Shown here one piece after another: positions 34,227 to 43,678 of a DNA stretch of 64,000 bases (its first letter is position 1; each line of letters begins with the position of its first letter). Position numbers and translations under genes: made by a program. This stretch comes from Fagopyrum homotropicum (taxonomy: Eukaryota > Streptophyta > Magnoliopsida > Caryophyllales > Polygonaceae): the NCBI GenBank assembly GCA_033239125.1, contig BSWB01000004.1:29633501-29697500 (forward strand). The letters are read 5' to 3'. The notes below the pieces were generated by a model. It was not told the DNA's origin. It saw only the letters and a list, made by a program, of their open reading frames with translations, and did no database searches.

Positions 34227-37200
34227 ATGGCACGTACTAGAGCTACGCTAGCTACTCGTCGAGGCAGAGGTCGTCCACCTCTCCCTCCAGCTGGACCAGG
34301 TAGGGGAGATAGGGCCCCTACAGTTAGAGGACGCGGCCGTGGAGGTAGACCCCCACTAGCCCGAGGTCGAGGTCGAGCTCCACGAGAGGATCCCCCAGCA
34401 GTGATCATGCCAGAGGCTGGAGTGGAGGAAGTAGCTGAGAGTGTTGGTCCTGAGGTCAGGAATGAGACCGTTGCTAGGTCTGGAGCACAGAGAGCACGTT
34501 CGACAGAGTCAGGGCGTGTTTCCATTGGAGCGACTGAGTACAGAGAGTACCGAGCCTACGTTGAGCGTAGGGAGGAGGCTGCTAGGACAGAGAGACTTAC
34601 CCAGGTACCACCAGTACCGGTTAGATCTGTCCAGGTGACACAGGAAGCGCCTCAGGTGCCAGCTGTACCTGAGAGGAGAGTTGTGGCTGATAGAGCGCCT
34701 ACTGGGACTAGAGCACCAAGGCCAGATGAGTGGTTGAAGGCTTTCAACTCTCAGAAGGTCCCCTCATATAATGGAGAGATAGGATTGGAGGTGGAGCACT
34801 GGATTGGGCAGGTAGAGACTACGTTAGAGGCAATACGCTGCCCAGAGGATCGGCAGGTAGACTTGGTGCAGACTTGCTTCACTGGAGATGCTCATTCCTG
34901 GTGGCGGACCATGCGTAGTCGAGTCACCAGTTGGGAGCAGATGAGGAGCATTGTTAGAGACAGATACTGCCCTGTTTCGTTGAGGAGAGAGAAATTCCAG
35001 GACTTCATTGAGGCTGGATTTGAGGACGTCCCGATCGCTGCTGCCATCAAGAAGTTCCAGAAGGAACTGACACTGCTTGGACCAGCTGCACCTCCTGAGG
35101 AGCAGCATGTCTATCTCTTTTCTCGGAGATTGAGAGAGAGTACCCGTTCCTATCTGGCAGGATTTCGCTGTGAGACTCTGTCAGACTATCAGGATAGAGC
35201 ATCTGCTTATGAGAGAGACAGACCAGTGTCGAGGAGAGCTGCTCAGTCAGACAGGCCGGATAAGCGGCAGAGGACAGGTTATGCTAGTGGTAGTTCAGAA
35301 GTAGCTGCTTTTAGACGGGGACAGACTCAGGGGAGACAGAGTCATACAACTACTGGTCAGACTTCAGTTGGTGGCTTGCAGTGCCACAACTGCAATAGCT
35401 ATGGGCATATCCGATCAAACTGCACGAAGCCAGCAGTGACTTGCTTCCAGTGCGGTAAGATTGGACATAGAGCTGCCTTCTGCCGTCAGGGCAAGGCTCC
35501 ATCTCAGCAGGGTTCTTCTCTTGCAGGCTTATCAGGGAGTGTACAGAGACCGCCACAGTATCGGACTCCTAGTCAGCAGCAGCAGTATAGAGCTCCTAGT
35601 CAGCAGCAGCAGTACAGAGCTCCTAGTCAGCAGCAGTCTTACCGGGCTCCAGGACACACACCACCACAGAGTTCTATGCAGGGATCAGATCGGGGCAGAG
35701 GACGTGGTAGTGTGACTGATACTAGAGGAGCTCAGGCACGAGTGTTTGAGTTGAGAGATGCTGATCAGCCAGATGCACCGACTGCCACAGGTACGATCCA
35801 GATTCATGACTTACCTGTACGAGTTTTATTTGATACGGGTGCTACACACTCCTTCATATCCGATGCATGCGTAGATAGGTTGTCCTTAGCTACTGTAGAG
35901 GGGATACCTTTTATGATAGGCTTACCTGATGGGAGTAAGGTAAGAGGGACTAGAGAGATCTTTGGATGTCCTGTTCGCATGGGAAATCGAGACTGGCTAG
36001 TTAATTTTCTAGTCATGCCCTTAGCTCATGAGGATGTCATTTTAGGGATAGACTGGATGAGGAAACACGGAGCAGTCTTAGAGATTGGTAAGAGGACAGT
36101 GACCGTTGCCACGGAGGAGGGCCATAGGGTAATATTCCGAGGTTGGGACCTCGGAAAGTCAGGTACAGTTATCCGTGCAGTGAGAGCAGCGAGACTGATA
36201 GCCCAGGGTTGCGAAGCCTTCTGGTGTTATGCCATGAAGGAAAGCAAGAGCCTGACTATAGAGGAGATACCTGTTGCATGCGAGTTTGCAGAGGTATTCA
36301 GTGACGACCTGCCAGGGCTACCCCCACAGAGGAGCGTTGATTTCAGCATTGACTTGGAGCCGGGCACGAGACCTATCTCGAAGGCCCCGTACCGTATGGC
36401 ACCTATAGAGCTGCTTGAGCTGAAGAAGCAGTTAGAGGAGCTGGCAGAGAAGAGTTTTATACGCCCCAATGTGTCTCCTTGGGGTGCGCCAGTGTTGTTT
36501 GTGAAGAAGAAGGACCAATCGATGAGGCTGTGCATAGACTACAGAGAGCTGAACAAAGTAACCATCAAGAACAAGTATCCACTGCCACGCATAGATGATC
36601 TGTTGGACCAGTTGCATGGAGCGTCCGTGTTCTCGAGGATAGACTTGAGGTCAGGTTACCACCAGTTGAGGGTGAGAGATCAGGACATACCTAAGACGGC
36701 ATTACGGACTAGGTATGGTCATTATGAGTTCGTAGTGATGCCATTCGGGCTCACTAATGCACCAGCGGTGTTCATGGAGTTGATGAATGGGATATTCATT
36801 GACTTCTTAGACCAGTTTGTAGTGGTCTTCATTGACGACATCCTAGTCTACTCTAGGAGTCGGGAGGAGCATGCCGGACACTTGAGGACAGTACTGCAGA
36901 TTCTACAGGATAGCCAGCTATATGCTAAGCTATCCAAGTGTGTGTTTTGGATGTCAGAGGTGGCTTTCTTAGGTCACGTGGTGACTGCTGAGGGTATTAA
37001 GGTCGATCCGGCGAAGATCGAGTCAGTGTCTTCTTGGCAACCTCCTAAGAATGTTAAGGAGGTTCGCAGCTTTCTAGGTTTAGCAGGTTACTACCGCCGG
37101 TTTATGGAAGGGTTCTCTTTGATTGCCCGACCACTTACTTGTCTTCTGAGGAAGACCACTCGGTTTGTCTGGTCTGAGCCGTGTCAGCAGAGTTTTGAGG

Positions 37201-37658
37201 AGCTGAAGAGGAGATTGACGTCCGCTCCGATTTTAGCACAGCCTGAGGGTATTGATGACTTTGTGGTATACAGTGATGCATCCAAGCTGGGCTTGGGGTG
37301 TGTTTTGATGCAGAGGGGTAAGGTCATAGCCTATGCGTCTCGACAATTGAAGACGTATGAGGAGAACTACCCCACACATGATCTAGAGTTGGCTGTAGTA
37401 GTCCATGCTCTTAAGATCTGGCGTCACTATCTCTATGGAGCGACATGTCAGATCTTTACAGACCACAAGAGTCTGAAGTACATATTCACTCAGAGAGAGT
37501 TGAATAATCGTCAGAGGCGGTGGTTAGAGTTGATCAAGGACTTCGACCTTGAGATCCTTTACCACCCCGGAAAGGCGAATGTGGTAGCTGATGCTTTGAG
37601 CCGGAAGACGCCTAGAGAGAGGGCGATAGCCCGGTTGATAGTACAGCCACAGTTGTAG
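34227..37658 (+). CDS. gag-pol: gag - protease - reverse transcriptase - RNase H of E4, ended by an in-frame TAG
   Basis: I place the start at the ATG at 34227 (MARTRATLATRRGRGRP). The frame is open 45 nt further up but without an ATG, and CAG directly precedes this ATG. It encodes 1,143 residues. The order is: an Arg/Gly/Pro-rich N-terminus; the gag capsid-like region; two CX2CX4HX4C zinc knuckles (about 386-399 and 406-419), which bind RNA during packaging; a Gln/Pro repeat (about 441-474); aspartic protease with DTG at about 536; RT with CIDYRELNK (about 769) and the catalytic FIDD (Asp 870-871); and RNase H with acidic residues about 1017, 1054, 1079 and 1122. It would copy element RNA into DNA in cytoplasmic particles. 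A TAG ends it, but the same frame continues straight into integrase, so this is one damaged polyprotein rather than a natural C-terminus. Confidence 0.93.
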   Translation: MARTRATLATRRGRGRPPLPPAGPGRGDRAPTVRGRGRGGRPPLARGRGRAPREDPPAVIMPEAGVEEVAESVGPEVRNETVARSGAQRARSTESGRVSIGATEYREYRAYVERREEAARTERLTQVPPVPVRSVQVTQEAPQVPAVPERRVVADRAPTGTRAPRPDEWLKAFNSQKVPSYNGEIGLEVEHWIGQVETTLEAIRCPEDRQVDLVQTCFTGDAHSWWRTMRSRVTSWEQMRSIVRDRYCPVSLRREKFQDFIEAGFEDVPIAAAIKKFQKELTLLGPAAPPEEQHVYLFSRRLRESTRSYLAGFRCETLSDYQDRASAYERDRPVSRRAAQSDRPDKRQRTGYASGSSEVAAFRRGQTQGRQSHTTTGQTSVGGLQCHNCNSYGHIRSNCTKPAVTCFQCGKIGHRAAFCRQGKAPSQQGSSLAGLSGSVQRPPQYRTPSQQQQYRAPSQQQQYRAPSQQQSYRAPGHTPPQSSMQGSDRGRGRGSVTDTRGAQARVFELRDADQPDAPTATGTIQIHDLPVRVLFDTGATHSFISDACVDRLSLATVEGIPFMIGLPDGSKVRGTREIFGCPVRMGNRDWLVNFLVMPLAHEDVILGIDWMRKHGAVLEIGKRTVTVATEEGHRVIFRGWDLGKSGTVIRAVRAARLIAQGCEAFWCYAMKESKSLTIEEIPVACEFAEVFSDDLPGLPPQRSVDFSIDLEPGTRPISKAPYRMAPIELLELKKQLEELAEKSFIRPNVSPWGAPVLFVKKKDQSMRLCIDYRELNKVTIKNKYPLPRIDDLLDQLHGASVFSRIDLRSGYHQLRVRDQDIPKTALRTRYGHYEFVVMPFGLTNAPAVFMELMNGIFIDFLDQFVVVFIDDILVYSRSREEHAGHLRTVLQILQDSQLYAKLSKCVFWMSEVAFLGHVVTAEGIKVDPAKIESVSSWQPPKNVKEVRSFLGLAGYYRRFMEGFSLIARPLTCLLRKTTRFVWSEPCQQSFEELKRRLTSAPILAQPEGIDDFVVYSDASKLGLGCVLMQRGKVIAYASRQLKTYEENYPTHDLELAVVVHALKIWRHYLYGATCQIFTDHKSLKYIFTQRELNNRQRRWLELIKDFDLEILYHPGKANVVADALSRKTPRERAIARLIVQPQL

Positions 37659-38693
37659 AGGGACTTGGCTTGGTTGGAGATAGAGGTTCAGTTTCCCGAT
37701 ACTGATGGTCAGTTGTCTACCATGGAGTTACTTCCTGATCTGTTGGATGAGATCCGACAGAAGCAGGAGACTTGCCCTACTTTGATCAGGATCCGAGACA
37801 GAATGTCTCGAGATGAGGCCCCGCAGTTTACTATTGGTGCAGATGGAGTGATGAGACGCCAGGATCGCGTTTGTGTACCGTCAGACAGTGAGTTGAGACA
37901 GAGGATACTAGGTGAGGCTCATGCTACCCCATACTCAGTACATCCTGGAGCGAGTAAGATGTACAAGGATGTGAGACGGTCCTTCTGGTGGGGTGGTTTG
38001 AAGCCCGATGTGACTCGATATGTAGCTCAGTGCGCGACCTGCCAGCAGGTCAAGATTGAGCACCGTAGGTCTGGAGGAGAGCTCCACCCACTTCCAGTAC
38101 CACAGTGGAAGTGGGAGGATATATCTATGGATTTTGTCACTGGTTTGAGACTCAGCAGAGGATTTGATGCTATTTGGGTAGTGGTAGACCGCCTGACGAA
38201 GACCGCACGTTTCATTCCGATTAAGGAAACGTGGCCGGTGAGTCGTCTGGCTGAGGAGTTCACCAGGCACATTGTGAGACTCCATGGGGTACCGAGGACT
38301 ATTGTCTCTGACAGAGATGGACGTTTTACCTCGAGATTTTGGCAGCAGGTACATACTGCTTTGGGTACGAGTCTCCATTTCACTACAGCCTATCACCCAC
38401 AGACAGACGGACAGTCTGAGCGGACCATTCAGACCTTAGAGGACATGCTTCGGGCGTGTGTACTTGATTGGGGACAGGTATGGCCAGATCATCTTCCACT
38501 GGTAGAGTTTTCGTATAACAATAGCTGGCACGCATCTATTGGGATGGCTCCTTATGAGGCTTTGTACGGGCGGAGATGTCGTACACCCTTATGTTGGGAT
38601 GAGCCTAGCAGAGTTGATGGAGTAGCTCCAGATCAGGTACAGGATGACATCGCTCGGATTGCCCTAGTCCGAGAGCGAATGTTAGCAGCCTAG
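37659..38693 (+). CDS. Integrase segment of the E4 polyprotein, between two TAG stops
   Basis: Same frame as the preceding gag-pol and directly after its TAG; it has no ATG of its own at the start. The N-terminal zinc-binding motif is complete (HX6HX29CX2C, at 37920, 37941, 38031 and 38040). The catalytic core keeps DX59DX35E (codons at 38130, 38310 and 38418), with SDRDGRFTSRFW and YHPQTDGQSE around them. Integrase would join the cDNA ends to host DNA in the nucleus. The frame stops at a TAG at 38691, just before a stretch (SRQKSYAD) that normally continues without interruption. All catalytic residues are present, so these stops are the only breaks I see. Confidence 0.9.
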   Translation, partial: RDLAWLEIEVQFPDTDGQLSTMELLPDLLDEIRQKQETCPTLIRIRDRMSRDEAPQFTIGADGVMRRQDRVCVPSDSELRQRILGEAHATPYSVHPGASKMYKDVRRSFWWGGLKPDVTRYVAQCATCQQVKIEHRRSGGELHPLPVPQWKWEDISMDFVTGLRLSRGFDAIWVVVDRLTKTARFIPIKETWPVSRLAEEFTRHIVRLHGVPRTIVSDRDGRFTSRFWQQVHTALGTSLHFTTAYHPQTDGQSERTIQTLEDMLRACVLDWGQVWPDHLPLVEFSYNNSWHASIGMAPYEALYGRRCRTPLCWDEPSRVDGVAPDQVQDDIARIALVRERMLAA

Positions 38694-39185
38694 AGTCGTC
38701 AGAAGTCCTACGCCGACAAGAGGCGTCGACCGTTGGAGTTTAGGGTGGGCGCTCAGGTGTGGTTGAGAGTATCACCTACGAGAGGAGTCAGGCGTTTCGG
38801 CATTAAAGGGAAGTTGAGTCCCCGATATGTCGGACCTTTTGAGATCTTAGAGAGAGTTGGAGAGGTGGCCTACAGACTAGCACTACCGCCGAGACTAGAG
38901 AGTGTTCATCCGGTCTTTCATGTATCTCAGTTGAGAGAGTACATTCCGGATCCGAGACACGTCATTAGCCATGAGGATCTGACAGTTGAGCCTGACCATA
39001 CATTTGTAGAGTACGCAGTAGCTGTCTTGGAATGCAGTACCAGACGTCTGCGATCCAAGGAGATACCTATGTTGAGGATCCAGTGGTCTAGGAGAGGAGT
39101 TGATGAGGCCACTTGGGAGACTGAGGAGAGTATTAGACGTAACTATCCCGAGTTCTTTGCGGGGTTAGAGGTTACTTTTGTTTGA
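38694..39185 (+). CDS. Integrase C-terminal (GPY/F) region and chromodomain of E4
   Basis: Continues in frame after the second TAG and ends at a TGA at 39183-39185. It has the GPY/F motif (YVGPFEILERVG) typical of gypsy integrase C-termini. The last roughly 60 residues form a chromodomain (FVEYAVAVLE, LRIQWSRRG, EATWETEESIRRNYPEFF). In chromoviruses this module binds histone marks and steers integration to heterochromatin, consistent with E4 lying inside a tandem array. As it stands this part can be translated only by reading through both TAGs. Confidence 0.88.
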   Translation, partial: SRQKSYADKRRRPLEFRVGAQVWLRVSPTRGVRRFGIKGKLSPRYVGPFEILERVGEVAYRLALPPRLESVHPVFHVSQLREYIPDPRHVISHEDLTVEPDHTFVEYAVAVLECSTRRLRSKEIPMLRIQWSRRGVDEATWETEESIRRNYPEFFAGLEVTFV

Positions 39186-39366
39186 CGAGTTAGTACTCGG
39201 ATGTTGTGTTGTTTGACCTTTCAGGTTTTCATATTGTTTTGAGTGTTTCTGTTTCTCTTTTGTGATACTTGTTTGTTCGATGCCTGAGCAGCTGCTTGGT
39301 AGAAAACGAAGATGTTGAGAAAACTAAAATATACCGAAAGAAATGTGTGAGTAAGAGAAATAATCT

Positions 39367-39403
39367 AAGTTTCGGGACGAAACTTCTTTTAAGGGGGCAC
39401 TGA
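39367..39403 (+). other. Pre-PPT hairpin and polypurine tract of E4
   Basis: AAGTTTCGGGACGAAACTT (39367-39385) is followed by CTTTTAAGGGGG, a short spacer, and the 3' LTR. The intervening 39186-39366 is untranslated and shows nothing further. Confidence 0.88.
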
Positions 39404-42001
39404 TGTAATAACAGGAAATTTTAAGTTCCGGTAAATTGAAATTAACCAAAGTCCGATGAGAAAATCGTAAATTAATAAATAAGTAAATAAAACGAGCTTG
39501 GTTCTATCATTTTATGTGACCTAGATTCACATAAAATGATAAATTAAATGACCGGAAATAATTTACGTACATTAAAATAAGAATAAAAATAAGTTATAAA
39601 ATACGGAATTTAATTCCGTATTTTTATAATTTCCGCACGCAAATAACGAGTTGCGTATCCGTATTTGCGGTCACATAGCGGACCGGGTGTGGGCCACTAC
39701 AAAGCCCAATTTAGCAGCCCGTTTAATTAACTTCTAACCCTAATTAAAATTAACCTATCCTACTCTAATTACCCTAACCACAAACTGCGTCCCCATCTCT
39801 CTTCTGGACATCGACGATCGGCAGCTTTTGGATCTCCCTCCCTCTCGCGCGACTGGATCAGCAGCAGGCCGCAGCCACCGGTACGCCACCGAGCGACCAC
39901 CGAGCCGCGCCACACTCCGCCGACCGCCGCAGTAGGTCCGGTAAGTTCGTGCCTCCCTTCTCTTCACCCTTCCTTCTCTCGATTCCGGGATCGTTAACCA
40001 CCGCGCCTTCTCTCGGCCTGCAGTAGCACTGCCACCGGACCACCGTCTTCTCCGACGCCGAAGCCAGGGCCGCCGCAGGAGCCGCCTCGCATCGCCTTAA
40101 TCCTGGTAAGCAGCCGCCTTCTTCTTCCTCGTCATTCCCTTCTCGAACCAGCCCACAACTCACCTTCTTCGATCGTAGTGACCAACCTTTCCGGTGCTAA
40201 CCCGGACACTAAACGCGTCGAGCCACTGCAGGAGTCCAAGGCGGGAAGAACGGTGCAACGACGAACCAGTTGAGACCCTACGAGCCATCTTGCAGAACCG
40301 AACCGGACTGGGCTCCTTCGAATACGTAACGAGGCTGTAGACGGTGCGTGTATCCCTCATTTGTATATTTACATGTATATCACACCTGTTGGAATTATGG
40401 TGAAGTGAAATTGTGAATTCATATGTATATATATGCGTAAAGATGGACAGTAGAGAGGTGCTGATGGGTGAATCCTTTCCCCTGCAGTGTGTGTATATAT
40501 GTATAGAGAGTGACAAGTATAAAGGGGCATAAAGGTGTATATATACAAGTACTGCATTAAAATGTTGAGAAGAACGTGAGTGGAAGATGTGAGTTAGTTG
40601 AATAGGTTGAAATTGAGTATATATATATATATATACCTAGGATACATATAAGTACATATATATTCAGTCACGGAAGGTTAACGGGAGCGAGTGTAAGCCG
40701 AGTACATAAATATACATATATATATTATATAAAAGTATACTTACGAGTTTAAGTAGGTGAAATATTAAAGTATGTGAATTTATATATGTATATCTAAATA
40801 CCTAAGAATTTCGGATGTTATATTTTTGGAAGGAAAGTTAGTATGAAGGGAAGTATGTATGTATATATATACAGATATTTAGATATATATATATATATAT
40901 AAGATTAGTAAATACCCGAAAATGAAGTAACGTAATCCCAGATGACGAGTAGACGAGAGTAATTTTTATAACCTTAGTAAACTATTTTGGAAGTAACCTT
41001 AAATTAGAAAGGTGTTCCAAAAGAAATATTAGAGGTCAAGAAGTGACCCGGAGAATTATCTACACTAAGGGTAAAACGTTCTTTTACCGTATGAGAATCG
41101 TTCTTTCCGTAATTCCTTCGCATGAGGTTGGACATAGAAAGGTGATTTTGATACACATGCCTTCATTGACAGGCACTTGAGTTACACGAGTACGGACTAT
41201 CTGAGGAGTGTTAGAGTGTTTTGACTCAGGTAAGTCCTTGCGACTTACTTAGCCAGTTTCTGAGTGTTAGTTGAGTGATAGTAGTGGTGTGTGCTATTGC
41301 TTGATTTAATAATAATAACTTGCTAGGACGACTGTTTTTACGTTTAAGGCCCAAGTGTATGTATAACGGGCCGTGACATCACTGCCCAGCTCTGACAGGA
41401 GACTGGGAGGTTCTCTATACCCAGACCATACAGGTACAAGGTGAGGTGCATCGGATCCATTCCTGATGGTTACACGGGGGCGGAGGCGAGGTTTGGGAAT
41501 CCCTCGTGTCACAAAATAAGTATCACTAGAGTGAATGAGTAAATTAAAGCAAGATAATAAAACGGACTTGTTTGAAAGCATGCTGAGCGTTTATGTTTAT
41601 CTGAGTGTGTTTGTGCTGCTATTATTCTGCTAATATTTAGATAACTAGCTAACGGTTCTTGTTGTTGTTGTTTTAGATTTACCGCAGGTTAGATCAGCAG
41701 CTGAGTGATCCGGAAGTAGTGGTCAGCCGGGTCTCCGTACTCCTTAGAGCGGGGTTGGGGTTGTTTTGTCTTTCCTTTCTGTTGGTTAAGACAGTTGTTC
41801 TTTTCTCTTGTTTAAGTACTGTAGGCTGCTAGACAGTGTTGCATTCATTACTCTACAAACATGGTTTTTTTTATGAATTTCGGTTTCTTTATTTGTGTCT
41901 TGTTGCAAGGTCCTAGTAATGTTGTTGTCAAACTGAGGTCGGGACCCATTGTGAGGTCCTAACCAGTAATACTCCGAGTTCTGAGAATTCGGGGTGTTAC
42001 A
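39404..42001 (+). repeat. 3' LTR of E4
   Basis: 2,598 bp. It starts TGTAATAACAGG where the 5' LTR has TGTAATATCCGG and is otherwise near-identical. Length differences are mainly in (TA)n near 40618 and 40889. Confidence 0.95.
39505..39541 (+). other. U3 hairpin in E4 3' LTR
   Basis: Same 37-nt hairpin as at 31466-31502. Confidence 0.85.
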
Positions 42002-42006
42002 TATAG

Positions 42007-42970
42007 TAAAACACGAATAATAAAAATAAATACATAAATTTAATCCCGTATTTGTCGAGTAGTGTAGTAGTAAAAATTAATAAATAACACACTTTATCAT
42101 AAATTTTAATAATTGCATAAATATGTAAAGTGGTTGATGTTATAAGAAGAAGAACAAATAAGAGTATTTTTTACAAAAAAGAAACATAAATATTATAGAA
42201 TTAAGCATGTTAACAGTACAATTATACAATAAGTATTATATTCTAAAAGTGTATCTTACCAATATTGATGATAAAAAAAACATTTTCAAAGGTTAATGAC
42301 TCGAACTTTGTGCACCTTTGGAAGGAGACTTAAGCCTCTCATTTGTTGAACCCGTTGACATGTAAAATATACTTGGTTTTCCACGAACCCTTCAACAACA
42401 ATTGATCATCATAAAGGGTATATTGATTCAATATTTCTCCAAGAGAGTGTTAAAATGGTGTTCATCATCCAACACGTTCAAATTGAAGTTATTATTACAA
42501 CGGGTGACTTTTTATGAATAAGACAATTTATCAAAATTGCTCCCGCACGAGCACACTTAACTTCAGAGTTCTTTGTCCTCACTCGACCACTGAAAAGAAG
42601 AATTTTTTTTGACATGGGTAGCAATCCATCCTTATAAGTTAACCATAAATCTCCATTCAAATGATGCAGATAACAATTTTACCAGGTGTTACCGCTTCTA
42701 ACTCCAATTTGAACGTATTGGAAGATGAATCCGTTTTTAATGTTTTTGGAGAAAATTTTGGATGAATATAATCTGTTTTGATGACCGAATAACGTTGAAC
42801 GGGTATACTTGTAGAATTTATAGATTCTTTCTATCGTGATTGAAATATATTATAAGGTGTATACAAAAAACAAAAGCAATAATCATTATTGAAACTCTCA
42901 ATTGATTATACCAACCAACTAAATTAACTATAATATTTAATAATCATATAATATCCAAGTGAATCAACCG
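42007..42970. repeat. 1,741-bp tandem repeat, unit 3, last part
   Basis: Completes unit 3: 110 + 667 + 964 = 1,741 bp. It contains the minus-strand frame of about 60 codons (42478-42660), identical in unit 1 over the shared part. Confidence 0.85.
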
Positions 42971-43394
42971 ATATATTCATTTGTGTGGGATTAATTATTC
43001 ATTATCAATATTGTTAGATATTAAGTAACACATCAAAAGATTTATTAGTTTTTTCCATAATATTCTTTAAATCTCAAATATTTTATATAAAATATTTTTT
43101 ATTCATTATTATTTACTAAGTAACTAAATAATATATTATATTAATAACAATAAAACTTCTCATTTATTGAATACAAAAAATAAATTTGGCCACCCTAGTT
43201 ATTTTATTGTACCATAAATATTCTTCCGAAAATCTTCATTTTTATATATATTTTAAGATTTAATATACTATGCTAAATAATACACTCAAATAAAATATCA
43301 TAAAACCAAGTCATCGAATAAAAGAAAACCGATTTCACTAATCCAATTTGTTATTTTTCAAAGAATTTTTCGATGTCAGCATCAAATTAGACGA
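42971..43394. repeat. 1,741-bp tandem repeat, unit 4, first part
   Basis: Start of a fourth unit, cut at 43394 by E5 (putative target site GACGA, 43390-43394). The remainder lies beyond the window. Confidence 0.85.
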
Positions 43395-43420
43395 TGTAAA
43401 ATCCAAAAAAATAAAAAAAG

Positions 43421-43473
<53 letters not shown>

Positions 43474-43678
43474 GGAGATCAGACCCGAATTGATATTTAT
43501 CGCATCGGATCTAAACTTTGTGGATCACTACTAAAGTTGTCTCCAATGTACCAATGTTCACAAGGGCCTTCAGAGAAAATGAATTTATTGCTCTTCTTGC
43601 TGACGGGCCCAAATTGAAATTTTTGTTGACGGAGCAACCCTAGCTTTCTTTTAATTCTCCTTCAGCACAAGGATCACA

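Larger units (their letters stand above)
31365..42001 (+). mobile_element. E4: near-complete chromodomain Ty3/gypsy retrotransposon (probably Tekay/Del)
   Basis: 10,637 bp flanked by TATAG (31360-31364 and 42002-42006). The empty site is in unit 1 ('ggatgtatagtaaaacacg', near 4400). LTRs are 31365-33956 and 39404-42001, with roughly 15 substitutions plus microsatellite length changes by eye. Primer site, gag, protease, RT, RNase H, integrase, chromodomain, pre-PPT hairpin and polypurine tract follow in the standard gypsy order. Two in-frame TAG codons (37656 and 38691) break the polyprotein. The domain order, long LTRs and chromodomain support a chromovirus; the Tekay assignment is from general family knowledge. 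Confidence 0.95.
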
